NCBI GenBank assembly: GCA_004555175.1
Contig: SFJE01000007.1
Location: 37,949 to 101,948 of the forward strand
Length of the DNA stretch: 64,000 bases
Reading direction: 5' to 3'
DNA from: Lentisphaeraceae bacterium
Lineage (GTDB): Bacteria; Verrucomicrobiota; Kiritimatiellia; RFP12; DVOR01
Positions within the stretch are counted from its first letter, which is position 1, and each line of letters begins with the position of its first letter. Shown piece after piece: positions 57,778-64,000 of the stretch. Position numbers and translations under genes: made by a program. The notes beneath the pieces were generated by a model, which did no database searches, was not told the DNA's origin, and worked only from the letters and a program-made list of their open reading frames with translations.

Positions 57778-58237
57778 CCTCGGCCGACTGGATGATGGCC
57801 GCTACGAGCACCTAAAAGGGGTGCTCGCGCGTGAGCTCTTGGAGTTGGAAGATCTTGCGCAGGTTCGCCCGGCCGGTGGGCTGGCGTATGACTTGGCATG
57901 CGAGCTGCTCCCTGAGAACGAACTCCTCGTCCGCGGCACCCTCACCCTGCCGTGCGCCTGTATTTGCGGGCGTTGCGGGGGAGATTTCGAAGCAGTTTTC
58001 GCCGAGCAGGACTACTGCGAGGCATTCAATGTAGCGGGCCTTGAGCGGCTCGACTTGACGGAAAGCGTGCGAGAAGGTATTATTCTCGCCCTTCCTTCGT
58101 ATCCGATTTGCAAGGAAGCATGCCTGGGCCTCTGCCCCCATTGCGGCAAAAACCTCAATGAGGGCCCCTGCGCCTGCGCGGAAGGTGGAGGTGCCTCCCC
58201 CTTCGCCGCGCTTGAGCAGTTCGAGCCCCAGGCATAA
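57749..58237 (+). CDS. DUF177/YceD-like protein
   Basis: A 162-residue member of the DUF177 (YceD) family, which is nearly always encoded just before rpmF, as here. YceD is needed for normal 23S rRNA levels in E. coli and plants. The typical block is LVRGTLTLPCACICGRCGGDF (about 68-88), with a Cys pair, and SVREGIILALPSYPICKEACLGLCPHCGKNLNEGPC near the end, giving a second Cys cluster. Start is the GTG at 57749, six bases after AAGGAGG. This places the start inside the coaD 3' end. Confidence 0.85.
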   Translation: METPARLIVDLGRLDDGRYEHLKGVLARELLELEDLAQVRPAGGLAYDLACELLPENELLVRGTLTLPCACICGRCGGDFEAVFAEQDYCEAFNVAGLERLDLTESVREGIILALPSYPICKEACLGLCPHCGKNLNEGPCACAEGGGASPFAALEQFEPQA

Positions 58238-58272
58238 CCCGGCAAAGTCTTAGAGAAAGAAAGAGAGACAAC

Positions 58273-58452
58273 ATGGCAGTTCCTAAACGTAAGAAGTCCA
58301 AAATGCGTGTCCGTCAGCGTCGCGCCCAGATCAAGGCCGCCGTCCCCGGGACCGTGACCTGCGAATGTGGTGCCACCCGCCTGGCCCACCGCGCGTGCCC
58401 CGCGTGCGGCAAGTATGATGGCCGTCAGGTCCTCGACGTCACCGAGGCCTAA
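58273..58452 (+). CDS. rpmF: Ribosomal protein bL32
   Basis: A 59-residue ribosomal protein L32. It opens MAVPKRKKSKMRVRQRRAQ, the family's basic N-terminus that threads into the 50S subunit. A zinc ribbon follows (CECGATRLAHRACPACGKY), with C-x-C and C-x2-C pairs. The position between yceD and plsX is the standard bacterial order. It follows AGAGAGAC. Confidence 0.95.
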   Translation: MAVPKRKKSKMRVRQRRAQIKAAVPGTVTCECGATRLAHRACPACGKYDGRQVLDVTEA

Positions 58453-58500
58453 GTCCAAAAGCCGCCGGATGGAATCTGGCCTAAGGAAGGAGCGGAGAAC

Positions 58501-59634
58501 ATGAGGATTGCATTGGATGCGATGGGCGGAGACAACGCCCCCTTCGAGATTGTTTGGGGAGGCGTTTTGGCCGCCGCACAGACCGAAGATAGCATCATCC
58601 TCGTGGGTGATGAGAAGGCTATTCGCAAGTCGCTCAAGCACCGCCACCCCAAGATTCGCCCGATTCCCGACGTTGAGGCTCTGCTTCAGAGTGGCCGGCT
58701 CACCATCGTCCATACCGATGAAGCCATCGCGATGGATGATGCGCCGGCCGCCGCAGTTCGCCGCAAGAAGAACTGCTCCATCAACGTCTGCATGCGGATG
58801 GTAAAGGATGGACAGGCCGATGCCGCCGTCTCCGCCGGAAACTCCGGCGCGATGGCCGCCTCCGCCCTCTTCATCCTCGGCCGCATCAAAGGCGTTGCGC
58901 GCCCGGCTATCGCCACGGTGATGCCCACCTCCAACGCCTCGCGCCCGCTCCTGCTCTTGGATGCCGGCGCAAACACCGATTGCCACCACGAGTGGTTGCG
59001 CGAATTCGCCGTGATGGGCGATATTTACAGCCGCTTGGTCCTCGGCCGCGAAGAGCCGACCGTTGGTCTGATGAGCATCGGCACCGAAGATTGCAAGGGC
59101 AACGAGCTCACCAAGCACGCCTTCCCCCTCCTGCGCTCCTACACCCCAGGCATTCAGTTCAAGGGCAATGTGGAAGGGCACGATGTCTTTGAGGGCGAAA
59201 CCGACGTCATCGTCTGCGATGGCTTCATCGGCAATGTCATCCTCAAGACCTCCGAGAGCGCGGCCCACGCCATGGGTGGTTGGCTCAAGCGCATCATCAA
59301 GTCGAGCATCTGGTACAAACTCGCAGCCATCCCCCTGATCCCCGCGCTCAAGACCTTTAAGCAGCACATGGATCCGGAGGTCTATGGTGGCGCCCCCCTG
59401 CTCGGCGTACCCGGAGCCGTCATCATCACCCACGGCTCCTCCACCCACAAAGCCATCTTCTACGCTTGCCGCGCCGGTTCGCGCGCCGCCAAGCACAACG
59501 TCTCCCAGGCCATCGCCGAACGGATCGCCGCGCTCCCCGAAGCCCCCCTGGATGAGGAGCTCGATGCCCTCCTTCACAACGCTTCGCAACCCGCCGCGCA
59601 AAATCCTGTTGAAAATGACGCGGAAAAGCGCTAG
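58501..59634 (+). CDS. plsX: Phosphate acyltransferase PlsX
   Basis: PlsX makes acyl-phosphate from acyl-ACP for phospholipid synthesis. The 377-residue protein begins RIALDAMGGDNAPFEIVWGG, the family hallmark, followed by SINVCMRMVKDGQADAAVSAGNSGAMAASALFILGRIKGVARPAI, LLLDAGANTDC, GLMSIGTEDCKGNELTK and FVEGHDVFEGETDVIVCDGFIGNVILKTSE-type motifs in order. It is at the standard place after rpmF and before fab genes. A second promoter for fabD may lie in its last 30 bases. Confidence 0.94.
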   Translation: MRIALDAMGGDNAPFEIVWGGVLAAAQTEDSIILVGDEKAIRKSLKHRHPKIRPIPDVEALLQSGRLTIVHTDEAIAMDDAPAAAVRRKKNCSINVCMRMVKDGQADAAVSAGNSGAMAASALFILGRIKGVARPAIATVMPTSNASRPLLLLDAGANTDCHHEWLREFAVMGDIYSRLVLGREEPTVGLMSIGTEDCKGNELTKHAFPLLRSYTPGIQFKGNVEGHDVFEGETDVIVCDGFIGNVILKTSESAAHAMGGWLKRIIKSSIWYKLAAIPLIPALKTFKQHMDPEVYGGAPLLGVPGAVIITHGSSTHKAIFYACRAGSRAAKHNVSQAIAERIAALPEAPLDEELDALLHNASQPAAQNPVENDAEKR

Positions 59635-59637
59635 ACT
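59609..59637 (+). promoter_or_regulatory. Possible internal promoter for fabD-fabG-acpP
   Basis: TTGAAA (59609-59614), 17 bases, TAGACT (59632-59637), at the 3' end of plsX and 33 bases before the fabD ATG. Confidence 0.45.
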
Positions 59638-59669
59638 ATAGCCAAACCTACGAAAGGAAAAACGCAATT

Positions 59670-60590
59670 ATGCTAAACGTTTTCTTCGCCGGACAAGGCG
59701 CCCAGTTCCCCGGAATGGGCAAGGATCTCGCCGAGAGCGATCCCGAAATCATGGCTATCTTCGACCGAGCCAACGAAGTGCTCGGCTTCGACCTCAAGAC
59801 CCTTTGCTTCGAAGGTCCCGCTGAAGCCCTTACGAAGTCCGACATCTGCCAGCCGGCCATCTTCACCGTCTCGATGGCCTGCTACACCGCCTTCAAGAAG
59901 CAATGCCCCAATGCCACGCCCGATGCCATCGCCGGCCTCTCCCTCGGTGAGTGGACCGCCCTCTGCGCCGCCGGCGTCTTGGACTTCGACACCACCTTGC
60001 GCATCCTCCAGGCCCGCGGCAAGTACATGCAGGAAGCCTGCGAAGCCAAGCCCTCGGGCATGATCTCCATCATGGGCGCCACCCCCGAGCAGCTCACCGC
60101 CATCTGCGAAGGCTCCGGGTGCACCGTCTCCAACATCAACTCCGATTCCCAGCAGGTCATCTCTGGCACCCACGAAGCCGTGGCCAAGGCCGCTGAGCTC
60201 GCCACCGCCGCCGGCGTCAAGAACGTCGTCCTCCAAGTGGCCGGCGCCTTCCACTCGCCCTTCATGACCCCCGCCCGCGAGCGCCTGACCGAGTTCGTCA
60301 AGGACATCCCCTTCGCCGCGCCGCAGTTCCCGGTCCTCTCCAACGCCACCGGCACCTTCCACGCCAACGATGGCGAGACCATCAAGGCCGCGATGATGGC
60401 CCAGGTCGATAGCCCCGTGCACTTCTCCGACTGCGTCAAGGCCGTCCAGAAGCCCGGTGCCCTCTTCGCTGAATTCGGCCCCGGCAAGGTCCTCTCCGGC
60501 CTCATCCGCCGCATCGACCGCGCCAACGCCGTCACCAACGTGCAAGACACCGCCACCCTGGCCGCTACCGCCGCCAAGGTCAACGCCTAA
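59670..60590 (+). CDS. fabD: Malonyl-CoA:ACP transacylase
   Basis: FabD moves malonyl from CoA to ACP. The 306-residue protein begins VFFAGQGAQFPGMGKDL. The nucleophile Ser91 is in GLSLGEWTAL (usually GHSLGE). The catalytic His is in VAGAFHSPFM (about 200) and the CoA/malonate-binding QPAIFTVS and late ALFAEFGPGKVLSGLIRRI are present. Ribosome-binding site GAAAGGAAAA. It is part of the fatty-acid cluster plsX, fabD, fabG, acpP; fabH is not in the window. Confidence 0.94.
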   Translation: MLNVFFAGQGAQFPGMGKDLAESDPEIMAIFDRANEVLGFDLKTLCFEGPAEALTKSDICQPAIFTVSMACYTAFKKQCPNATPDAIAGLSLGEWTALCAAGVLDFDTTLRILQARGKYMQEACEAKPSGMISIMGATPEQLTAICEGSGCTVSNINSDSQQVISGTHEAVAKAAELATAAGVKNVVLQVAGAFHSPFMTPARERLTEFVKDIPFAAPQFPVLSNATGTFHANDGETIKAAMMAQVDSPVHFSDCVKAVQKPGALFAEFGPGKVLSGLIRRIDRANAVTNVQDTATLAATAAKVNA

Positions 60591-60612
60591 CCCCTGAAGC
60601 AAAGGAACGCTT

Positions 60613-61377
60613 ATGTACGATTTCTCCGGTAAAGTCGCCCTCGTCACCGGTTCCGGTGGTGGAATCGGCCTGGCCACCGCCAAGGCCTTCGCCGAATGCG
60701 GTGCCGATGTCGCCATCCTCGACTTCAACCCCGCCCTCCTCGAGAGCGCCAAGGAAGTCGTTGCCGCCTATGGCCATCGCGTGATCACCATCCAGTGCGA
60801 TGTCTCCAAGGCCGACCAGGTTGAAAACGCCGTCAAGACCACAGTCGAACAGCTCGGCCGCCTGGACATCCTCGTCAACAACGCCGGCATCACCCGCGAT
60901 AACCTCCTCCTCCGGATGGACGAAGCCGAGTGGGACGCCGTCCTGGCCACCAACCTCAAGTCCGTCTTCCTCTTCTCGAAGGCCGTTATCCGCCCGATGG
61001 GCAAGAACAAGGGCCCCGATGGCAAGCCCTGCGGCGGCGTCATCATCAACACCGCCTCCGTCATCGGCCTCTTCGGCAATGTCGGTCAGGCCAACTACGG
61101 CGCAGCCAAGGCCGGTGTCATCAACTTCACCAAGACCTTCTCTAAGGAATATGGCAAGAAGAAGATCCGCTGCAATGCCGTCGCCCCCGGCTTCATCAAG
61201 ACCAAGATGACCGAAGTCCTCTCCCAGGAGGCCAAGGACGCAATGGCTAAGATGATTCCCTTGCAGGAACTCGGCGAACCCGAAGACGTGGCAAAGGCCA
61301 TCCGTTTCCTCGCCTCCGACGAGGCTTCCTACATCACCGGTCAGACCCTCGCCGTCAGCGGCGGCATGGCCTTCTAA
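60613..61377 (+). CDS. fabG: 3-oxoacyl-ACP reductase FabG
   Basis: FabG reduces 3-oxoacyl-ACP with NADPH. The 254-residue SDR protein has the cofactor motif TGSGGGIG (about 10-17), NNAGIT, the catalytic Ser in INTASVIG, and Tyr-x3-Lys in NYGAAKAG. IRCNAVAPGFIKTKMTEVL is typical of FabG. A short insertion PMGKNKGPDGKPCGG precedes the Ser strand. It lies between fabD and acpP. Confidence 0.93.
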   Translation: MYDFSGKVALVTGSGGGIGLATAKAFAECGADVAILDFNPALLESAKEVVAAYGHRVITIQCDVSKADQVENAVKTTVEQLGRLDILVNNAGITRDNLLLRMDEAEWDAVLATNLKSVFLFSKAVIRPMGKNKGPDGKPCGGVIINTASVIGLFGNVGQANYGAAKAGVINFTKTFSKEYGKKKIRCNAVAPGFIKTKMTEVLSQEAKDAMAKMIPLQELGEPEDVAKAIRFLASDEASYITGQTLAVSGGMAF

Positions 61378-61439
61378 TCACCCTTTCACCCACTCTCCGG
61401 CTGCGGCCGGGAATCTAAACAACCCAAGGAGTACAGAAC

Positions 61440-61682
61440 ATGTCCCTCGAACAGAAAGTTAAAGACATCATCGTTGATCAGCTTGGCGTGGATGCCGCTC
61501 AGGTGGTTCCCGAAGCCTCCTTCATCGATGACCTCTCCGCCGACTCCCTCGACCAGGTCGAACTCATCATGGCCTTCGAAGAAGAATTCGGCGCCGAGAT
61601 CCCCGACGAAGATGCCGAGAAGCTCACCACCGTTGGCTCCGTCATCAAGTACCTCCAGGAAAAGGGCATTTCTGCTGAGTAA
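61440..61682 (+). CDS. acpP: Acyl carrier protein
   Basis: An 80-residue acidic carrier protein. The phosphopantetheine serine is Ser36 in the DSL motif (DDLSADSLDQVELIMAFEEEFGAEIPDEDAEKL). The four-helix pattern and charge are standard. It starts behind AAGGAG and is followed after 31 bases by a strong terminator. Confidence 0.97.
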   Translation: MSLEQKVKDIIVDQLGVDAAQVVPEASFIDDLSADSLDQVELIMAFEEEFGAEIPDEDAEKLTTVGSVIKYLQEKGISAE

Positions 61683-61713
61683 GCACCCTCCCGAAAGGTC
61701 TAAAGAGACTAAA

Positions 61714-61740
61714 GCCGCGCCCCCGCGCGGCTCTCTTTTT
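61714..61740. terminator. Terminator shared by acpP and the facing glycosyltransferase
   Basis: AGCCGCGC pairs with GCGCGGCT around CCCC, followed by CTCTTTTT. The facing gene ends at 61739, so it may act on both strands. Confidence 0.85.
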
Positions 61741-62566
61741 ACTCTCTCGCCTTCAGCGAGTCCTCATACAGCAAGGCATCCACCAGTGTGCGATACCACC
61801 ACGCCTGCAGAAAGGCCCAGAGAAAGCCAGGCTTCCCGTCAAGAAAACCCAAGCGAATAAAATAGCGATAGACAAAATATCCCGCTGCGCGCCAAAAGAG
61901 CGGCAAGCGAACATAGAGACTTTTGACGCGGCGTTTCCTAGCCGCCTGCCCCGCCAACGCGCCTTGATCAAAGGCTCGCGCTTGAATGTCCCCCATTTCC
62001 CGCTGGGCATAGCCCAAATGCTTCTGCGTCCACCAGAGGAGATTATTCAGGTTGTGGTCAACAAAGTGACCCGAGAAGACCTCAACCATCCCCTCCGTCA
62101 GGACCATATGCTCATCCATCTTGCGATTCTCGCAAGTTGCCTTCCCCCGTTTCCACAACCGGAGTAGCACCACTGGTGGCATTCCAAAGCGTAGCTTCCG
62201 CCCCAAGAAGACCACATCCCGCGGGAAACTCACCCCCGCGACCTCTCCGGGAAGCGTATCCAAGCGCGCCTGAAGTTCTGCAATGAGCGCCTCTGTCAAG
62301 TATTCATCCGCATCCAAACGCAACACCCAGTCGCCTGTTATCGGCAGATTCTCCAGCGCCCAATTCAACTGCTCGGCCTGATTTCCCGGCCAGTCATGCT
62401 CCACCACCGTGGCCCCACATGCCCGCGCAATCTCCTGCGTCCCATCCGTGGAGTGGCAATCCACCACAAACACCTCCTGCGCCACCCGCCGCACATTCTC
62501 CACACACCGCCGAATGTGCAACCGCTCGTTATACGCAAGAATAATCGCAGAAATCGTTGAGTTCAT
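61739..62566 (-). CDS. Glycosyltransferase family 2 (copy a)
   Basis: A 275-residue GT2 enzyme. The nucleotide-sugar domain shows SAIILAYNERLHIRRCVENV, VFVVDCHSTDGTQEIA, LNWALENLPITGDWVLRLDADEYL (the DxD-type metal motif DAD) and a WDE/HHG-like block. The family includes LPS-core enzymes of the WaaE/KdtX type. The C-terminus PLFWRAAGYFVYRYFIRLGFLDGKPGFLWAFLQAWWYRTLVDALL is also typical. RBS AGGAGG. Its first ~85 residues differ from copy b at only two aligned positions, while the rest is far less alike. Confidence 0.88.
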   Translation of the reverse strand: MNSTISAIILAYNERLHIRRCVENVRRVAQEVFVVDCHSTDGTQEIARACGATVVEHDWPGNQAEQLNWALENLPITGDWVLRLDADEYLTEALIAELQARLDTLPGEVAGVSFPRDVVFLGRKLRFGMPPVVLLRLWKRGKATCENRKMDEHMVLTEGMVEVFSGHFVDHNLNNLLWWTQKHLGYAQREMGDIQARAFDQGALAGQAARKRRVKSLYVRLPLFWRAAGYFVYRYFIRLGFLDGKPGFLWAFLQAWWYRTLVDALLYEDSLKARE

Positions 62567-62650
62567 AGGTCCTCCTGTAAGTGGCCGGAGGACCTATGAT
62601 GTTTCTATCAGAAGTCCTCCGGCAATGAAATGCCTTGTTCCTTCAGATAG

Positions 62651-63493
62651 TTATGCAACCGCGAGGCAGCAATGCCCCCCCCCCGTTACACCCACTGAAC
62701 GATACATTTCCATCAACCTGGCATCCACCAGTGCGCGGTACCACCACCCCTGAAAGAAGTGCCAGACAAATCCAGCCTTACCGTCCAGAAACCCTAGACG
62801 CACCACATACCGATAGAGGAAGTAGGCCGTTGCGCGCCAAAAAATTGGCAAACGGTAATACACCCCTTTATTCGCGCGTCCATGTCCATTCTGCCCCCAT
62901 ATTGCGATTGCCGCTTGCGCCATCTCGCGTTTCGCATACCCCAGATGTTTCCGTGTCCACCAATCAAGATCGTTTAGATTATGATCCACAAAGCGCCCGC
63001 CGAACGAGATGGCCTCCCCCTCCAACAAGACCATCCGCTCATCCATAATACGCTTTTCACAGCGCGCCTTCCCCCGCCGCCACAAACGCAAGATCTCCGG
63101 CCGCCGCGGACCAAACCGCAACCGCTTCCCTTGAAAAACCACATCAAATGTATACGCCACACCCGTCACCGCAGGCTCCAAGCGGCCCACTCGTCCATGG
63201 ATTTCCTGTATCAACTCCTCGCTCAAGTATTCATCCGCGTCCTGGCGTAACACCCAGTCGCCCGTTATCGGCAGATTTTCCAGCGCCCAATTCAACTGCT
63301 CGGCCTGATTTCCCGGCCAATCGTGCTCCACCACCGTGGCCCCATATGCCCGTGCAATCTCCTGCGTCCCATCCGTGGAGTGGCAATCCACCACAAACAC
63401 CTCCTGCGCCACTCGCCGCACATTCTCCACACACCGCCGAATGTGCAACCGCTCGTTATACGCAAGAATAATCGCAGAAACCATCACCTTCAT
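62651..63493 (-). CDS. Glycosyltransferase family 2 (copy b), with a 3' poly-G tract
   Basis: A 280-residue paralogue of the gene at 61739. It has the same N-terminal half and a WaaE-like C-terminal half (PIFWRATAYFLYRYVVRLGFLDGKAGFVWHFFQGWWYRALVDARL). The catalytic DAD and the later FVDHNLNDLDWWTRKHLGYAKREM are present. Near the 3' end ten G (62675-62684) precede the stop, giving the tail GGGHCCLAVA. One G fewer would read on to TGA at 62608 with tail KEQGISLPEDF. The start may be 63493 or 63484. Confidence 0.88.
   Translation of the reverse strand: MKVMVSAIILAYNERLHIRRCVENVRRVAQEVFVVDCHSTDGTQEIARAYGATVVEHDWPGNQAEQLNWALENLPITGDWVLRQDADEYLSEELIQEIHGRVGRLEPAVTGVAYTFDVVFQGKRLRFGPRRPEILRLWRRGKARCEKRIMDERMVLLEGEAISFGGRFVDHNLNDLDWWTRKHLGYAKREMAQAAIAIWGQNGHGRANKGVYYRLPIFWRATAYFLYRYVVRLGFLDGKAGFVWHFFQGWWYRALVDARLMEMYRSVGVTGGGHCCLAVA
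62675..62684. repeat. Homopolymer C(10)/G(10) in the glycosyltransferase gene
   Basis: Ten C on the plus strand, ten G in the coding strand of copy b, within the last 12 codons. Such runs are prone to slippage. Confidence 0.9.
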
Positions 63494-63498
63494 CCCCC

Positions 63499-63939
63499 TT
63501 AAAAGCGATAACCCTGCGCAGAAACCGTCACAGGCCTCTGGAACGCCATCTGACGCCGCAAGCGATCCTCCTTCAACCTCTGCGCATCCAATGCCACTCC
63601 CGTAAATACCATGGCCCACATCAAGCCTCCAGTGTATGACATTGAAAAGAACGTAAACTCTCCAAAATTAGCAATAATAAAGACAAACAAGGCGGCAGCA
63701 CCTGTAACCGCCCGCCTGGCTAGTAAACCAAAGATGGCAACGAGAAGGAAGATTGCAAAAAGCGTCATCCCAAACACGCCCCCTTCTTCTAGAACAGCTG
63801 TGACCCAGACGCCTTTTTCAATTGGAGCAGAAAGCACTTGTTTCCAAGATACAATCTCACGATAAGCAAACTCCTTCGAGACCTGGAACCCGTTTCCAAT
63901 CCAAGGACTCTCTCTAAAATTAGCCATCGCATTATCCAT
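63499..63939 (-). CDS. O-antigen-ligase-like membrane protein, C-terminal part
   Basis: The open frame encodes the last third of an O-antigen ligase/Wzy-type protein: DNAMANFRESPWIGNGFQVS, which is the conserved P-x-x-G-x-G segment, then two to three hydrophobic helices (EEGGVFGMTLFAIFLLVAIFGLLA, AAALFVFIIANFGEFTFFSMSYTGG). Upstream the frame continues without a start through ENLVSSRQGLMDNAM to an in-frame TAA at 63994-63996, just inside the window edge. Either the gene has a frameshift there or this is a fragment; the true 5' end cannot be seen. It ends five bases before glycosyltransferase copy b and is part of the surface polysaccharide locus. Confidence 0.6.
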   Translation of the reverse strand: MDNAMANFRESPWIGNGFQVSKEFAYREIVSWKQVLSAPIEKGVWVTAVLEEGGVFGMTLFAIFLLVAIFGLLARRAVTGAAALFVFIIANFGEFTFFSMSYTGGLMWAMVFTGVALDAQRLKEDRLRRQMAFQRPVTVSAQGYRF

Positions 63940-64000
63940 CAGACCTTGACGCGATGAAACCAGATTTTCAACAGTCTGATATTTCTTCTTTCCTTACCGC

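Noticed and set aside
1..64000. tRNA or rRNA genes
   Set aside because: I looked for T-loop GTTCGA-type patterns and acceptor stems in the gaps and found none that fold convincingly.

Overview
The window is a 64 kb stretch of a GC-rich, gene-dense bacterial genome. The combination of a compact V-type ATPase operon with a DUF2764 gene, a PEP-CTERM surface protein, secreted GH2 and GH20 glycosidases, a Prc-type S41 protease, LptF/G and Lgt points to a diderm of the PVC group. Kiritimatiellota or a nearby Verrucomicrobiota/Lentisphaerota lineage fits best, but this is inferred from gene content only. I saw no rRNA, tRNA, CRISPR array, phage or intact insertion sequence.

Layout. 0-3.1 kb (+): lgt end, LUD-domain protein, rimO, rnhB. 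3.2-10.4 kb (-): release-factor-like protein, tyrS, a small hypothetical gene, tcdA-like, metal permease, Mur-ligase-like protein, trmJ, M42 peptidase. 10.5-17.2 kb (+): a roughly 100-bp tandem array, a Na+ symporter, two periplasmic or chaperone-like genes and a large GH2 enzyme. 17.2-17.9 kb: a structured non-coding region. 17.9-31.4 kb (+): one tightly overlapped run gmk, coaC, mcsA-like, degenerate mcsB-like, LolA-like, AI-2E permease, membrane protein, lptF/G, NERD, prc, dxs, mutL. 31.4-46.6 kb (-): GT25, V-ATPase operon (E, DUF2764, A, B, D, I, K), pdxB, ilvC, NUDIX, SEC-C, asd, NhaC-type antiporter. 46.8-56.6 kb (-): PEP-CTERM protein, GH20, RidA-like, cytochrome c/beta-propeller, degenerate deacetylase, BatD-like, def, serS. 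57.2-61.7 kb (+): coaD, yceD, rpmF, plsX, fabD, fabG, acpP. 61.7-64 kb (-): two related glycosyltransferases and an O-antigen-ligase-like gene, a surface polysaccharide locus.

The main unexplained structure is a family of heptamer-repeat elements at ten places. They sit at gene edges. Four copies share an internal core with fixed spacing. Five abut or overlap a stop codon. Two have become the coding N-termini of the unrelated proteins DXS and MutL, which now share 42 of their first 48 residues; mutL has no usable start codon outside the element. A second theme is possible phase variation: one 10-base homopolymer lies between the -35 and -10 of the PEP-CTERM gene, and another lies near the 3' end of a glycosyltransferase gene, where losing one base gives a longer C-terminus. 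Other notable points are an McsB-like protein lacking every catalytic residue, a TyrRS with QAGN in place of HIGH, a MutL without its endonuclease motif, Na+-type ligands in the V-ATPase rotor subunit, and a consensus promoter-terminator unit that looks like a small RNA gene.
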